From JAATGI01 sp036510675 (GTDB lineage Bacteria > Pseudomonadota > Alphaproteobacteria > ATCC43930 > CGMCC-115725): a DNA stretch of 64,000 nucleotides. The position numbers and the translations under genes are program-made. Shown here piece after piece: positions 51,218 through 60,149 of the stretch. The notes under the pieces are model-generated. The model did no database searches. It had not been told where the DNA came from and saw only the letters and a program-made list of their open reading frames with translations. The stretch lies in the NCBI GenBank assembly GCA_036510675.1, contig DATCDN010000138.1, positions 124,001-188,000 on the forward strand, written 5' to 3'. How positions within the stretch are numbered: the first letter of the stretch is position 1; the number at the start of each line of letters is the position of its first letter.

Positions 51218-52912
51218 TCACGCCGTCTTCTGTACCTCGAGGCCCAACTCCTCGATCATCTGTTCGCGCATCATGAATTTCTGCACCTTGCCGGTGACCG
51301 TCATCGGGAAGGCATCGACGAAGCGGATGTAGCGCGGGATCTTGTAATGCGCGATCTGGTTCTTGCAGAAGGCCTGGATCGCCTCCGGCGTTTCGCTTTC
51401 GCCGGGCTTGAGCTTCACCCAAGCGCAAAGTTCCTCGCCATATTTCTGGTCGGGCAGACCGATCACCTGCACGCTTTCGATCTTGGGATGGCGGAACAGG
51501 AATTCCTCGATCTCGCGCGGATAGACATTTTCGCCGCCTCTGATCACCATGTCCTTGAGGCGTCCGACGATGTTGGCATAGCCAGTCTCGTCCATGGTGG
51601 CGAGATCGCCGGTATGCATCCAGCCGGATTTATCGAGCGCGTCGGCGGTCTTTTCCGCGTCGTCCCAATAGCCCAGCATCACACTGTAGCCGCGCGTGTA
51701 CAATTCACCGGGAATGTTGGGCGGCACGATGCGGCCCTCGGTATCGACGATCTTCACTTCGACATGCGGGTGGATGCGGCCGATGGTGCTCACTTTCCGT
51801 GTCACCGTGTCGTCGGCGGTAGTCTGGAAGCTGACCGGGCTGGTCTCGGTCATGCCATAGGCGATGGTCACGTCCGACATGTGCATATCGTCGATACAGC
51901 GGCGCATCACCTCGATGGGGCATGGCGCGCCGGCCATGCAGCCGGTGCGCAGCGAGGAGAGATCGAAGCGCTTGAAATCGGGATGGTTCTGCTCGGCGAT
52001 GAACATGGTCGGCACGCCATAGAGCGCCGTGCATTTCTCGGCTTCGACGGCTTCCAGCACGCTCAATGGGTCGAAACCCTCGCCCGGATAGACCATCGCC
52101 GCGCCATGGGTGATACAGCCGAGATTGCCCATCACCATGCCGAAGCAATGATACAGCGGCACCGGAATGCACAGCCGGTCCGCCTCGGTAAAGTTCATCG
52201 CGCGCGCGACGAAATAGCCATTGTTGAGGATGTTGTGATGCGTCAGCGTCGCGCCCTTGGGCATGCCGGTGGTGCCGCTGGTGAATTGAATGTTGATGGC
52301 ATCGTCGAATTGCAGGGTCTTCGCCAGTTCGCCAAGCCGCGCGGTGTGGCGGTCACGGCCCGACGCCATCACATCGTCGAAGCGGAAAAAACCGCGCTTC
52401 TCGCCCGCCCCGATGCGGATCAGCGCGCGGAGTTCCGGCAGGCGCTTCGATTCCAGACATCCGGGCGCACCGCGCTCGATCTCGGGCGCCAGCTCGCGCA
52501 GCATGCCGACATAGTCACTCGACCGATACGAATCCGCCGTGATCAGTGCCTTGCACCCGACCTTGTTGAGCGCGTAGTCCAACTCCGACAGGCGATAGGC
52601 CGGGTTGATGTTGACCAGGATCAGTCCGGCCTTCGCGGTGGCGAATTGCGTCACGGTCCATTCGGCATTGTTGGGCGACCAGATGCCGACGCGGTCGCCC
52701 GGCTCCAGCCCCAACGCCAACAGGCCGCCGGCCAGCGCATCGACCCGGCGGCTCAGCTCGGCATAGGACCAGTGGATATTCTGGTGCCGCACGATCAGCG
52801 CGTCGCGATCCGGCCAGCGCGCCACCGCCTTGTCGAAATGAACGCCGATCGTCTCGCCGATCAGCGGCACCATCGAGGCGCCGTGGACATAGCTCTGGGT
52901 CAAACCTGGCAT
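51218..52912 (-). CDS. Acyl-CoA synthetase (AMP-binding)
   Basis: A 564-residue ligase. P-loop IQFTSGTTGMPKGATLTHHN (about 197-216), YGMTETSPVS (about 331-340), GWMHTGDLATMDETGY (about 431-446) and GRLKDMVIRGGENVYPREIEEF (about 451-472) are present, and FPMTVTGKVQKF holds the catalytic Lys. This fits medium- or branched-chain fatty-acyl-CoA synthetases. In this cluster it probably activates an acid feeding the isovaleryl-CoA or related pathway. Start at MPGLTQSYVHG. Confidence 0.92.
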   Translation of the reverse strand: MPGLTQSYVHGASMVPLIGETIGVHFDKAVARWPDRDALIVRHQNIHWSYAELSRRVDALAGGLLALGLEPGDRVGIWSPNNAEWTVTQFATAKAGLILVNINPAYRLSELDYALNKVGCKALITADSYRSSDYVGMLRELAPEIERGAPGCLESKRLPELRALIRIGAGEKRGFFRFDDVMASGRDRHTARLGELAKTLQFDDAINIQFTSGTTGMPKGATLTHHNILNNGYFVARAMNFTEADRLCIPVPLYHCFGMVMGNLGCITHGAAMVYPGEGFDPLSVLEAVEAEKCTALYGVPTMFIAEQNHPDFKRFDLSSLRTGCMAGAPCPIEVMRRCIDDMHMSDVTIAYGMTETSPVSFQTTADDTVTRKVSTIGRIHPHVEVKIVDTEGRIVPPNIPGELYTRGYSVMLGYWDDAEKTADALDKSGWMHTGDLATMDETGYANIVGRLKDMVIRGGENVYPREIEEFLFRHPKIESVQVIGLPDQKYGEELCAWVKLKPGESETPEAIQAFCKNQIAHYKIPRYIRFVDAFPMTVTGKVQKFMMREQMIEELGLEVQKTA

Positions 52913-52922
52913 GGCAGTCTCC

Positions 52923-53423
52923 CTATTCCCACCCGACGCAATAGGGTTCGGGCTTCATATCCCCCGGCGTGCCGCCGATATCGGGCGCCGGATATTTCTC
53001 GCGAAAGCCGAAGGCATGCGCCGTCGGGCCATGGGCGCGCAGATGATCGAGCCGCGCCATCGCCTCCGCCACCGTCGGAATGTGGTCCGCCGGCACCCAC
53101 CATAGGCACAGGAACGGCTGAGCCGGCTGTTCGAACCAGTCGCGCCGCCGCATCATCACCTTGGTATGAGACGAGCGGTAAACGAAGTCGAACAGCGCCT
53201 CGACCGATTGCCATACCGACATGTTCACCAGGAATTGCGGATCGGCGCTGACTTGGATATCGGTGGCATTTCCGCTGTCGCTCTGCAAACGCCAGACGAA
53301 GCCGGGCGAATGATCGGCCAGCGCATTGACGCGATCGAGCGCGGCCATGAAGTCGGTGACCGCCGGCGAATCGGTCGGCGCGATCAGCCGCCCGACATTA
53401 AGCTGCGCGATGTGCCACTGCAT
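52923..53423 (-). CDS. DUF3291 family protein
   Basis: A 166-residue protein resembling DUF3291: HIAQLNVGRLIAPTDSPAVTDF at the start, then NMSVWQSVEALFDFVYRSSHTKVM and FLCLWWVPADHIPTVAEAMARL. The fold suggests a ferredoxin-like alpha/beta barrel dimer of the Dabb/antibiotic-monooxygenase type, without known reaction. GGGGAGGAAAC before the ATG at 53423 decides the start. It lies upstream of the synthetase gene, 10 bases apart, so they are co-transcribed. Confidence 0.82.
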   Translation of the reverse strand: MQWHIAQLNVGRLIAPTDSPAVTDFMAALDRVNALADHSPGFVWRLQSDSGNATDIQVSADPQFLVNMSVWQSVEALFDFVYRSSHTKVMMRRRDWFEQPAQPFLCLWWVPADHIPTVAEAMARLDHLRAHGPTAHAFGFREKYPAPDIGGTPGDMKPEPYCVGWE

Positions 53424-53470
53424 GTTTCCTCCCCAGGTCACATGCGCCAGTCTAGATTTTATTCGCGGGC

Positions 53471-53500
53471 AAAAAAAGGGCGACCCTCTCGGGCCGCCCT
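53471..53500 (-). terminator. Rho-independent terminator
   Basis: On the minus strand GGGCGGCCC-GAGA-GGGTCGCCC forms a nine-base stem (one G-T pair), followed by TTTTTTT. It follows the small secreted gene at 53523 by 22 bases and isolates it from the DUF3291 gene. Confidence 0.92.
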
Positions 53501-53522
53501 CGCCGAATCGACGATCGGTCGA

Positions 53523-53786
53523 TTAGAACCTGACCCAGGCGCCGTTGCGCCAGTAGCCGCGACCGCGATGCTCGCGCCACCGGTAATGCTCCGTGCGGCT
53601 CCACCGCCAGTTGTCGGGATGGACCACGACGCCGTATTCCGGCCGATAGACATAGGTATGATGGCGCACATGCCAGCAATAGCCTTCGGCGTTGCAGGCG
53701 ATGGCCGCCGAGGCGGAATTGGTGGTCATCGCCATTGCGCTCAACCCCAACAGCGCGGCGCCGGCAATTTTCAATGATAGCTTCAT
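53523..53786 (-). CDS. Small secreted basic/aromatic protein
   Basis: An 87-residue protein with a signal peptide (IAGAALLGLSAMAM, cleavage near ASA-AIA at about 28). The mature part is rich in Tyr, Trp, His and Arg (YCWHVRHHTYVYRPEYGVVV, RWREHRGRGYW) and has two Cys. Such small His/Trp/Tyr-rich secreted proteins are common in Alphaproteobacteria and uncharacterised. AGGAGGCGAACCG precedes the ATG. It has its own terminator, so it is a single-gene unit. Confidence 0.82.
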   Translation of the reverse strand: MKLSLKIAGAALLGLSAMAMTTNSASAAIACNAEGYCWHVRHHTYVYRPEYGVVVHPDNWRWSRTEHYRWREHRGRGYWRNGAWVRF

Positions 53787-53934
53787 CGGTTCGCCTCCTG
53801 GAAAAAATGCCCCCTCGCGCATAACGGGCGAGGGCGGTAAAAATATCCATACCCTGCCATAAATTCCGAAAGCCGCGCGCCAGAATCGAAATGCGCGGCA
53901 TGGCGCACTGTTCGGGCAGATCGCTGCAATAGGT

Positions 53935-54036
53935 ATCGTGCGGGCTGCGTGCTCAGGATGAGGAAACGCCGGTGCCATCGACATTGGTCCTCATGCAGAG
54001 GAGGCGCCGAAGGCGCCGTCTCGAAGCACGCACGAT
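53935..54036. repeat. Intergenic inverted repeat before the isovaleryl-CoA dehydrogenase end
   Basis: Ends ATCGTGCG (53935-53942) and CGCACGAT (54029-54036) are perfect inverted repeats. Inside, CTCAGGATGAGG and CCTCATGCAGAGGAGG carry the same core as repeats at 46361 and 48513. The 3-prime part, TCTCGAAGCACGC, also resembles the arm at 46340. It ends 12 bases from the dehydrogenase stop. The remaining 150 bases of the gap hold nothing clear. Confidence 0.8.
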
Positions 54037-54048
54037 ATAAGTGCAGCC

Positions 54049-55221
54049 CTACGCCGTTTCCTCGAACAGCTCCCGGCCGATCAGCATCCGGCGAATCTCC
54101 GACGTGCCGGCGCCGATCTCATAGAGCTTGGCGTCGCGCAGCAGGCGCCCGGTCGGGTAATCGTTGATATAGCCATTGCCGCCCAGCGCCTGAATCGCCT
54201 GGAGCGCCATCCAGGTCGCGCGCTCGGCGGCGTAGAGAATGGCCCCGGCGGAATCCTTGCGCGTGGTCTGGCCGCGATCGCAGGCGCGCGCCACCGCGTA
54301 GACATAGGCCTTGGCGGCATTCATCGTGGTGTACATGTCGGCGAGCTTGCCCTGCATGAGCTGAAATTCGCCGATCGCTTGGCCGAACTGCTTGCGCTCA
54401 TGGACATAGGGCAGCACCGCTTCGAGGCACGCCTGCATAATGCCGAGCGGCCCCGCCGCCAGCACCGCGCGCTCGTAATCGAGACCGCTCATCAGCACGC
54501 CGATCCCGCCATTGACGCGGCCCAGCACGTTTTCCTTGGGCACCTCGCAATCGGTGAACACCAGCTCCGCCGTCGGCGAGCCGCGCATGCCGAGCTTGTC
54601 GAGCTTCTGTGCCGGCGCGAAGCCCGTCATGCCCTTCTCGACGATGAACGCGGTGATGCCGCGCGCCCCGGCCTTCGGGTCGGTCTTGGCATAGACCACC
54701 AGCGTCTCGGCCTCGGTGCCGTTGGTGATCCACATCTTGGTGCCGTTGAGCACATAGCGGTCGCCGCGCCGGTCCGCGCGCAGCGCCATGCCCACGACAT
54801 CGGAGCCAGAGCCCGGCTCGCTCATGGCCAGCGCGCCGACATGCGCGCCGGAAATCAGCTTCGGCAGATATTTCTTCTTCTGCGCGTCGCTGCCGTTGCG
54901 ACCGATCTGGTTGATGCAGAGATTGGAATGCGCGCCGTAAGAGAGGCCGATCGAGGCCGAGCCGCGGCTGACCTCCTCCATCGCCACGACATGCGCGAGA
55001 TAGCCCATGCCGGCGCCGCCATATTCCTCGGCGACGGTGATGCCGTGCAGGCCGAGCGCGCCCATCTTCGGCCAGAGCTGGCGCGGGAAGGTGTCCGTGC
55101 GGTCGATCTCCGCCGCCAGCGGCGCGATCTCGTCATCGGCGAAGGCGCGCACCGTGTCGCGCAACTGGTCGATCTCGGTCCCGAGGTCAAAATCCAGCAT
55201 GGCGTAGCGGTTACTCGGCAT
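54049..55221 (-). CDS. liuA: Isovaleryl-CoA dehydrogenase
   Basis: A 390-residue acyl-CoA dehydrogenase. It oxidises isovaleryl-CoA to 3-methylcrotonyl-CoA with FAD. Seen are GITVAEEYGGAGMGYLAH (about 60-77), ALAMSEPGSGSDVVGM (about 130-145), WITNGTEAETLVVYAKT, ERKQFGQAIGEFQLMQGKLADM (about 279-300), ALGGNGYINDYPTGRLLRDAKLYEIGAGTSEI, in which Glu of YEIGAGT is a conserved part. The placement of catalytic Glu near residue 255 (GLDYERA) is typical of the isovaleryl type. Electrons go to ETF. Confidence 0.9.
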   Translation of the reverse strand: MPSNRYAMLDFDLGTEIDQLRDTVRAFADDEIAPLAAEIDRTDTFPRQLWPKMGALGLHGITVAEEYGGAGMGYLAHVVAMEEVSRGSASIGLSYGAHSNLCINQIGRNGSDAQKKKYLPKLISGAHVGALAMSEPGSGSDVVGMALRADRRGDRYVLNGTKMWITNGTEAETLVVYAKTDPKAGARGITAFIVEKGMTGFAPAQKLDKLGMRGSPTAELVFTDCEVPKENVLGRVNGGIGVLMSGLDYERAVLAAGPLGIMQACLEAVLPYVHERKQFGQAIGEFQLMQGKLADMYTTMNAAKAYVYAVARACDRGQTTRKDSAGAILYAAERATWMALQAIQALGGNGYINDYPTGRLLRDAKLYEIGAGTSEIRRMLIGRELFEETA

Positions 55222-55254
55222 GAGCTCGATTCCAGCGCATCTATTTTTCGTCTT

Positions 55255-55345
55255 GCCCCGGCTTGGCCGGGGCATCCACGAATATGTTTGCGCGAGGGGC
55301 AAAAGAAAAAATTCGTGGATGGCTCGCCTTCGCGGGCCAAGGCGA
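55255..55345. repeat. Intergenic GCCCCGGC / ATCCACGAAT palindrome
   Basis: A hairpin GCCCCGGC-TTG-GCCGGGGC (55255-55273) is followed by ATCCACGAAT (55274-55283) and its complement ATTCGTGGAT (55311-55320). A third stem, TCGCCTT with AAGGCGA, spans 55324-55345. It lies between the SDR and the dehydrogenase, a composite like those in other alphaproteobacterial intergenic regions. Confidence 0.82.
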
Positions 55346-55371
55346 ATTAATTTGAATTTGCCGTCGAGTCA

Positions 55372-56103
55372 TCACCCGCGTCCCAGGAACGGCATGGTGC
55401 GTGGCAGCACCAGCGCCTCCAGCATGTTGACCTCGCGCGGCAGCTTGGCCATCAGCACCGCGACTTGCGCCAAATCCTCCGCCTCCATGCGGCCTTCGGG
55501 ATTGGCGCCGATCTGCGTCGCCGGGCCGAGGCTGCTGACCGTGTTGCCGGGATGGAGGATCGACACCAGCACGCCATGCTCGCGCCCTTCCAGCGCCAGC
55601 GCGCGGGTCATGCCTTCGAGGCCGAATTTCGACGCCGCATAGGCGATGGTGTTGGGGCGCGGTACCTTGGCCGAGACGCTGCCGATATTGATGACGCGGC
55701 CTTGCTTCTGGCGCTTCATGATCTTGAACGCCTCGCGCGAACAGAGAAATGCGCCCGTCAGGTTGACGTCGATCACCTTCCGCCATTGCGCCAGCGACAA
55801 CTCGTCGGCGGATTCGCGGGTCGCGGTGCCGGCATTGTTGATCAGCACATCGACCCGGCCATGCGCCGCCATGGTCTTCTCGAACAGCGCCAGCACATCC
55901 GGCTCCTGGGTGATGTCGGTCGGCACCGCCAGCGCCGCGCCGCCCGCCGCGACGATCTGCTCGGCGACCTCCTTGAGCTGATCGGCGCGGCGTGCCGCCA
56001 GCACCAGCTTGGCGCCCTCGGCCGCATAGGCCAGGGCGATGGCGCGGCCGATCCCCGAATTGCCGCCGGTGACGATCGCGACCCGGCCCGTCAACGCTTC
56101 CAT
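55372..56103 (-). CDS. Short-chain dehydrogenase/reductase
   Basis: A 243-residue SDR with the cofactor loop TGGNSGIGRAIALAYAAEG (about 12-30), DVLINNAGTAT (about 84-94) and the catalytic Ser in NIGSVSAK and Tyr-Lys in YAASKFG (about 155-161). A second Gly motif and Arg38/39 (AARRAD) suggest NADP. It precedes liuA in the same direction, with an intergenic palindrome between, so it may or may not be co-transcribed. Substrate unknown. Confidence 0.88.
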   Translation of the reverse strand: MEALTGRVAIVTGGNSGIGRAIALAYAAEGAKLVLAARRADQLKEVAEQIVAAGGAALAVPTDITQEPDVLALFEKTMAAHGRVDVLINNAGTATRESADELSLAQWRKVIDVNLTGAFLCSREAFKIMKRQKQGRVINIGSVSAKVPRPNTIAYAASKFGLEGMTRALALEGREHGVLVSILHPGNTVSSLGPATQIGANPEGRMEAEDLAQVAVLMAKLPREVNMLEALVLPRTMPFLGRG

Positions 56104-56225
56104 GGTGCCTCCGGTGATTATTGGCCGCTACGGTAGTGCCTCGGCGCGGCAAACGGAAGCGGGATGCATTTGCCTCGGGCGCCGATAGTTCGCTACTGTG
56201 CCGTCAAGTCACGAGGAGGAAGAAC

Positions 56226-56519
56226 ATGGCCAAGACCTATTGGATTTCCGTCTATCACAAGATCAATGACGAGCACGCCCTTGGGGAATACGGCAAGCTG
56301 GCGGCCCCGGCGATCGTCGCCGGCGGCGGCCGCATGCTGGCGCGCGGCCTGGCCGCCCACGCCTATGAGAAGGGCATCAAGCAGCGCGTCGTCATCATCG
56401 AATTCGACAGCATGGAAAAGGCCGTCGCCACGCATGACAGCCCCGGCTATCAAGCCGCGCTGAAAGTGCTGGGCAATGCGGTGGAGCGCGACATGCGCTT
56501 TGTCGAAGGCCTCGCCTGA
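56226..56519 (+). CDS. DUF1330 family protein
   Basis: A 97-residue small protein, YWISVYHKINDEHALGEYGK and RVVIIEFDSMEKAVATHDSP, matching DUF1330, a ferredoxin-like dimeric fold of unknown function found widely in Alphaproteobacteria. AGGAGGAA precedes the ATG at a good distance, so the start is secure. It is 79 bases upstream of a sorbosone dehydrogenase-like gene and probably in one unit. Confidence 0.9.
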   Translation: MAKTYWISVYHKINDEHALGEYGKLAAPAIVAGGGRMLARGLAAHAYEKGIKQRVVIIEFDSMEKAVATHDSPGYQAALKVLGNAVERDMRFVEGLA

Positions 56520-56598
56520 TCTGACGGAAGCGGCTTGGTAGGAGGGCCGGCGCCCCCCATCTAGGGACGGTACGCACCCCGCCCCCTGGAGACCGACC

Positions 56599-57909
56599 AT
56601 GCCGCTTGCCGCTCGTCTTGTTGGCGCGTTCGCCGCCATGATGCTTCTGGTCCCCTCTGCTGGCGCCGCTGATGGCGATTGGCAGGGCGACGCGCCCGGC
56701 AAGCTGCATCATCTCTCCGCGAGCGACCTGCCGACACCCTACGCCACCAAATCCGCCGTGCACTCGCCCGCCATGGTGCGGCGGCCGGCGGACGCGGTGC
56801 CGAAAGCACCGCCGGGTTTCGCGGTCCGGCTGTTCACCGACAAGCTTGAGGGGCCGCGCCTCATCCGCGTCGCGCCCAATGGCGATATGTTCGTCGCCGA
56901 GAGTCGCGAGGGCCGCATCGCGGTGCTGCGTGCCGACGGCGACGGCGCAAAGCCCAGCGAGACCACGACCTTCACCACCGGCCTCAACGAGCCGTTCGGC
57001 ATCGCCTTCTATCCGCCTGGCCCCGAGCCGCGCTTCGTCTATGTCGCCAACACCGACGGGGTGGTGCGCTTTCCCTATCGCAACGGCGATTTGAAGGCGC
57101 GCGGGGCGCCGGAAACGCTGGTCCATGATTTGTGGTCCGGCGGCGGCCATAATACGCGCGACGTGGTGTTCTCGCCCGACGGCAAGACCATGTTCGTTTC
57201 GGTCGGATCGGGTTCCAATGCCGGCGCCGATCTGCCCAAGAAATCGTCGGACGAAATCCGCGCCTTCGAGAAATCGCACGCGCTGGGCGCGGCCTGGGAC
57301 GATGAGGAAAACCGCGCCGACGTACTGGCGTTCGACCCCGATGGCAAGAACCTACGCATCTACGCCACCGGCATTCGCAATTGCGTGACCATGCCAGTCA
57401 ATCCCGCCGATGGCGCGATCTGGTGCGCCACCAACGAGCGCGACGGGCTCGGCGACAATCTGCCGCCGGACTATGTCACCTCGGTTCGCCAGGGCGCGTT
57501 CTACGGCTGGCCGTGGTTCTATATCGGCGATCATCCCGACCCGCGCCTCGACCACGCCCGGCCCGATCTCGCCGGCAAGATCACCGTGCCCGACGTGCTG
57601 ATCCAGCCGCATTCGGCGCCGCTGCAGGGCACCTTCTATGAGGGTGCGATGTTCCCGGAATTTCGCGGCAGCCTGTTCGTGGCGCTGCACGGCTCATGGA
57701 ACCGCGCGGCGCGCGCCGGCTATAAGATCGTGCGCGTGATCCTCAAGGACGGCAAGCCGACCGGCGCCTATGAGGATTTTCTCACCGGCTTCGTGCTCGC
57801 CGATCGCGCGGTCTGGGGCCGCCCGGTCGGGGTCGCGGTCGATCGCACCGGCGCGCTGATCGTCGGCGAGGATGGCAACAGCACGATCTGGCGCGTCACC
57901 AAGGAATAA
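56599..57909 (+). CDS. Sorbosone dehydrogenase-like periplasmic protein
   Basis: A 436-residue six-bladed beta-propeller with a signal peptide (cleavage near AGAA at about 24). It has GLNEPFGIAFYP (about 132-143), SGGGHNTRDVVFSPDGKTMFVSVGSGSN (about 182-209), WCATNERDGLGDNLPPDY (about 273-290) and a later QGTFYEGAMFPEFRGSLFVALHGSWNR. This fits the PQQ-dependent soluble glucose/sorbosone dehydrogenase family (L-sorbosone type). A conserved His near GGHNT is a candidate catalytic residue. The natural sugar is unknown. Confidence 0.88.
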   Translation: MPLAARLVGAFAAMMLLVPSAGAADGDWQGDAPGKLHHLSASDLPTPYATKSAVHSPAMVRRPADAVPKAPPGFAVRLFTDKLEGPRLIRVAPNGDMFVAESREGRIAVLRADGDGAKPSETTTFTTGLNEPFGIAFYPPGPEPRFVYVANTDGVVRFPYRNGDLKARGAPETLVHDLWSGGGHNTRDVVFSPDGKTMFVSVGSGSNAGADLPKKSSDEIRAFEKSHALGAAWDDEENRADVLAFDPDGKNLRIYATGIRNCVTMPVNPADGAIWCATNERDGLGDNLPPDYVTSVRQGAFYGWPWFYIGDHPDPRLDHARPDLAGKITVPDVLIQPHSAPLQGTFYEGAMFPEFRGSLFVALHGSWNRAARAGYKIVRVILKDGKPTGAYEDFLTGFVLADRAVWGRPVGVAVDRTGALIVGEDGNSTIWRVTKE

Positions 57910-57920
57910 CGCGCGGCGGC

Positions 57921-58277
57921 TTACCCGTGATGCACGGCCTCGACATTGTGGCCGTCGGGGTCGCGCACGAAAGCGCCGTAATACGCCGGATGATATTGCA
58001 CGCGGATGCCGGGCGGGCCGTTATCGATCGCGCCGGCGGCGATCGCCGCGCGATAGAAGGCATCGACCGTCGCCTGGTCCTTGGCGCGGAAGGCGATGTG
58101 GAGCTGGCCCTTGGTGGTATCGCCCTCGGTGATCCACAGGAAGGGGTGGGTATCGCCGAAGCCGGCCGAGGGACCGAATTCCATCATCAGCGTGAAGCCC
58201 AGCGGCGCGAGGGCCTGTTCATAGAATGCCTTGGAGCGCGCATAATCGCCGACGGCGAACGTGATGTGATCGATCAT
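57921..58277 (-). CDS. VOC (glyoxalase/dioxygenase) family protein
   Basis: A 118-residue single-domain VOC protein. Metal-site candidates are His4 in IDHITFAVGD, Glu/His in QLHIAFRA (His at about 60) and the Glu in DPDGHNVEAVHH (about 112). It starts MIDHITFAV, standard for the family. Role (lyase, resistance or dioxygenase) is not determined. It converges with the sorbosone-type gene, 11 bases apart. Confidence 0.88.
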   Translation of the reverse strand: MIDHITFAVGDYARSKAFYEQALAPLGFTLMMEFGPSAGFGDTHPFLWITEGDTTKGQLHIAFRAKDQATVDAFYRAAIAAGAIDNGPPGIRVQYHPAYYGAFVRDPDGHNVEAVHHG

Positions 58278-58345
58278 TTGCGACTTCCTCCTTGTTGCGA
58301 TCGTCCACAGTCTAGCAATCTTGACGCCCAGAGGGATCGAAATTC

Positions 58346-59131
58346 ATGGCCGACACTCTTGCTCCCGCGATCGTGATCACCGGCGCCTCGGGCGGCATTG
58401 GTGAAGCATTGGTTTACGAATTCGCGCGCGAACGGCCCGCGCTGGTGCTGGTCGCGCGCTCCGGCGAGACGCTGGCGCGGGTCGCGATGGCGGCGAAGGC
58501 GCGCGGCGCCACACGGGTCGAAGCCATCGCGCTCGATCTCGCCAAGCCGGAGGCGGCCGACGATCTCGAACAGTGGCTGGCGGCGCTTGGCCTTTATGTC
58601 GAGACCCTGGTCAACAATGCCGGCTACGGGTTCAAGGGCGCGTTCGCCGACGCGCCGGAGGCGGATGAAATCGGCATGATCGATCTCAACATCCGCGCGC
58701 TGACGGTGCTGTGCCGGCGCTTCCTGCCGGGCATGATCGCGCGGCGCGCCGGCGGCATCATGAATCTCGCCTCGACGGCGGCCTTCATGCCGGGGCCGAC
58801 CATGGCGGTCTATCACGCCTCGAAGGCGTATGTGCTTGCCCTGTCGCGGGCGCTGGCGGCGGAAGTGCGCGGTGCCGGCGTGATCGTCACCGCGATCTGT
58901 CCCGGCGTCACCATCACCGGCTTTCAGTCCCGTGCCCGGCTCAACGGTACCAATGTGATGAAACTGCCGGGCGGCATGACGGCCGAGGCGGTCGCCGTCC
59001 TCGCCTATCGCGGCTTTCGCGCCGGCCGACCGGTGGTGGTCACCGGCGCGATGAACCGGGCGATGGCGGTTTCCACCCGCTTCACGCCGCCCTCGTTGCT
59101 GATGGCGGTGTTGCGGCGCGTCTACGCCTGA
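58346..59131 (+). CDS. Short-chain dehydrogenase (DltE-like)
   Basis: A 261-residue SDR, ITGASGGIGEALVYEFA (about 10-26), LVNNAGYGFKGAF (about 88-100), NLASTAAFMPGPTMAVYHASKAYVLALSRAL with Ser at about 140 and YHASK as catalytic Tyr-Lys (about 153-157). The C-terminal GAMNRAMAVSTRFTP is typical of DltE-like SDRs. Substrate unknown. It is divergent from a VOC gene. Confidence 0.88.
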   Translation: MADTLAPAIVITGASGGIGEALVYEFARERPALVLVARSGETLARVAMAAKARGATRVEAIALDLAKPEAADDLEQWLAALGLYVETLVNNAGYGFKGAFADAPEADEIGMIDLNIRALTVLCRRFLPGMIARRAGGIMNLASTAAFMPGPTMAVYHASKAYVLALSRALAAEVRGAGVIVTAICPGVTITGFQSRARLNGTNVMKLPGGMTAEAVAVLAYRGFRAGRPVVVTGAMNRAMAVSTRFTPPSLLMAVLRRVYA

Positions 59132-59163
59132 TCCGCCGCGCGCCTTCGCCCGGCTTAGATCAG

Positions 59164-59189
59164 CCTCCTGACAGCACGGTGTCAGGAGG
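59164..59189. promoter_or_regulatory. Candidate operator for VOC/WYL genes
   Basis: CCTCCTGACA-GCACGG-TGTCAGGAGG is a perfect 10-base inverted repeat with a 6-base centre, 53 bases before the first of two VOC genes and 32 bases after the SDR stop. The core TGACA-N6-TGTCA looks like a regulator site, probably for the YafY-type regulator at 60150. It lacks a T-run, so a terminator is less likely, though not excluded. Confidence 0.6.
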
Positions 59190-59242
59190 GGTTTGCTAGC
59201 CTCCTTCCATCGCCATCGACCCGGCGATTAAGGAGCGAGCAA

Positions 59243-59614
59243 ATGAGCGGAACCAATGTCGTGGCGTGGTTTGAAATCCCTTCCACCGATTTCGACCGCG
59301 CGGTCGGTTTCTATGAAAAAATTCTGGCCAAGACCATGAAGCGCGAGGCGATGGGTCCGGTGCAAATGGCGGTATTCCTCTATGAACAGCCCGGCGTCGG
59401 CGGCGCGGTCGTCAATGGCGGCCCGTATGAGCCGGGGCAGAGCCGGGGCACGGTGGTCTATCTCGATTGCGACGGCCAGCTCGACGCCGTGCTGGCGCGG
59501 GTCATGGGCGCCGGCGGCGAGATCGCCTTTCCTAAGACCGAGCTGCCGGGCATGGGCGCCTATGCCCACATTCTCGACACCGAAGGCAACCGGGTCGGCC
59601 TGCATGCCGTCTAA
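59243..59614 (+). CDS. VOC family protein (first of two tandem)
   Basis: A 123-residue protein: WFEIPSTDFDRAVGFYEKIL at the start and ILDTEGNRVGLHAV at the end, a VOC-superfamily pattern in which Glu5 replaces the usual first His. It follows the palindrome at 59164 and a GGAGCG site. A second VOC gene follows after 77 bases, then a WYL regulator, suggesting a regulated set. Function unknown. Confidence 0.88.
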   Translation: MSGTNVVAWFEIPSTDFDRAVGFYEKILAKTMKREAMGPVQMAVFLYEQPGVGGAVVNGGPYEPGQSRGTVVYLDCDGQLDAVLARVMGAGGEIAFPKTELPGMGAYAHILDTEGNRVGLHAV

Positions 59615-59691
59615 GCTTGGTCCATCGTGGCGCCGGACGATGCTTCGCCCGGACGCCATTTTCATCGCATTCTCTCTGACGAGGTAGGGTC

Positions 59692-60078
59692 ATGAATCTG
59701 GGCTATGTGATTTTCTATGTCGCCGATGTCGCCGCCACCGCCGCATTCTATGAACAGGCTTTCGGCGTGACGCGGCGCTTCACCGCCGAAAGCGGCCAGT
59801 ACATCGAAATGGATACCGGCGCCACCGCGCTCGGCTTCACCGCCGAAGCCTTCATGGCCAAGAGCTGCGTCCCCTTCACCCAGCTTCGCGCCGCGGCAAC
59901 CCCGCCGGCGATCGAGATCGCGTTCATCACGGATGATGTCGCGGCGGCGGTCGCCCGCGCGGTTGCCGCCGGCGCCACGATCGTCACGCCGCTCGAACGC
60001 AAGCCGTGGGGTCAGACCGTCGCCGTGGTTCGCGATAAGGATGGCGTCCTGGTGGAACTTTGCACCAAGATGGGATGA
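59692..60078 (+). CDS. VOC family protein (second of two tandem)
   Basis: A 128-residue protein. GYVIFYVADVAATAAFYEQAFG opens it and VRDKDGVLVELCTKMG closes it. The Glu in VELC is a metal-ligand candidate, while the first His is absent, as in the upstream gene. It differs from its neighbour throughout, so it is not a recent duplicate. It is 71 bases before the WYL regulator gene. Confidence 0.88.
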   Translation: MNLGYVIFYVADVAATAAFYEQAFGVTRRFTAESGQYIEMDTGATALGFTAEAFMAKSCVPFTQLRAAATPPAIEIAFITDDVAAAVARAVAAGATIVTPLERKPWGQTVAVVRDKDGVLVELCTKMG

Positions 60079-60149
60079 GCATGCCGGCGCACCGAACCAA
60101 GCCGATGCGCCGCCATGGCGCCCGGCGCCGTCCGGCGCGATGATCGGGC

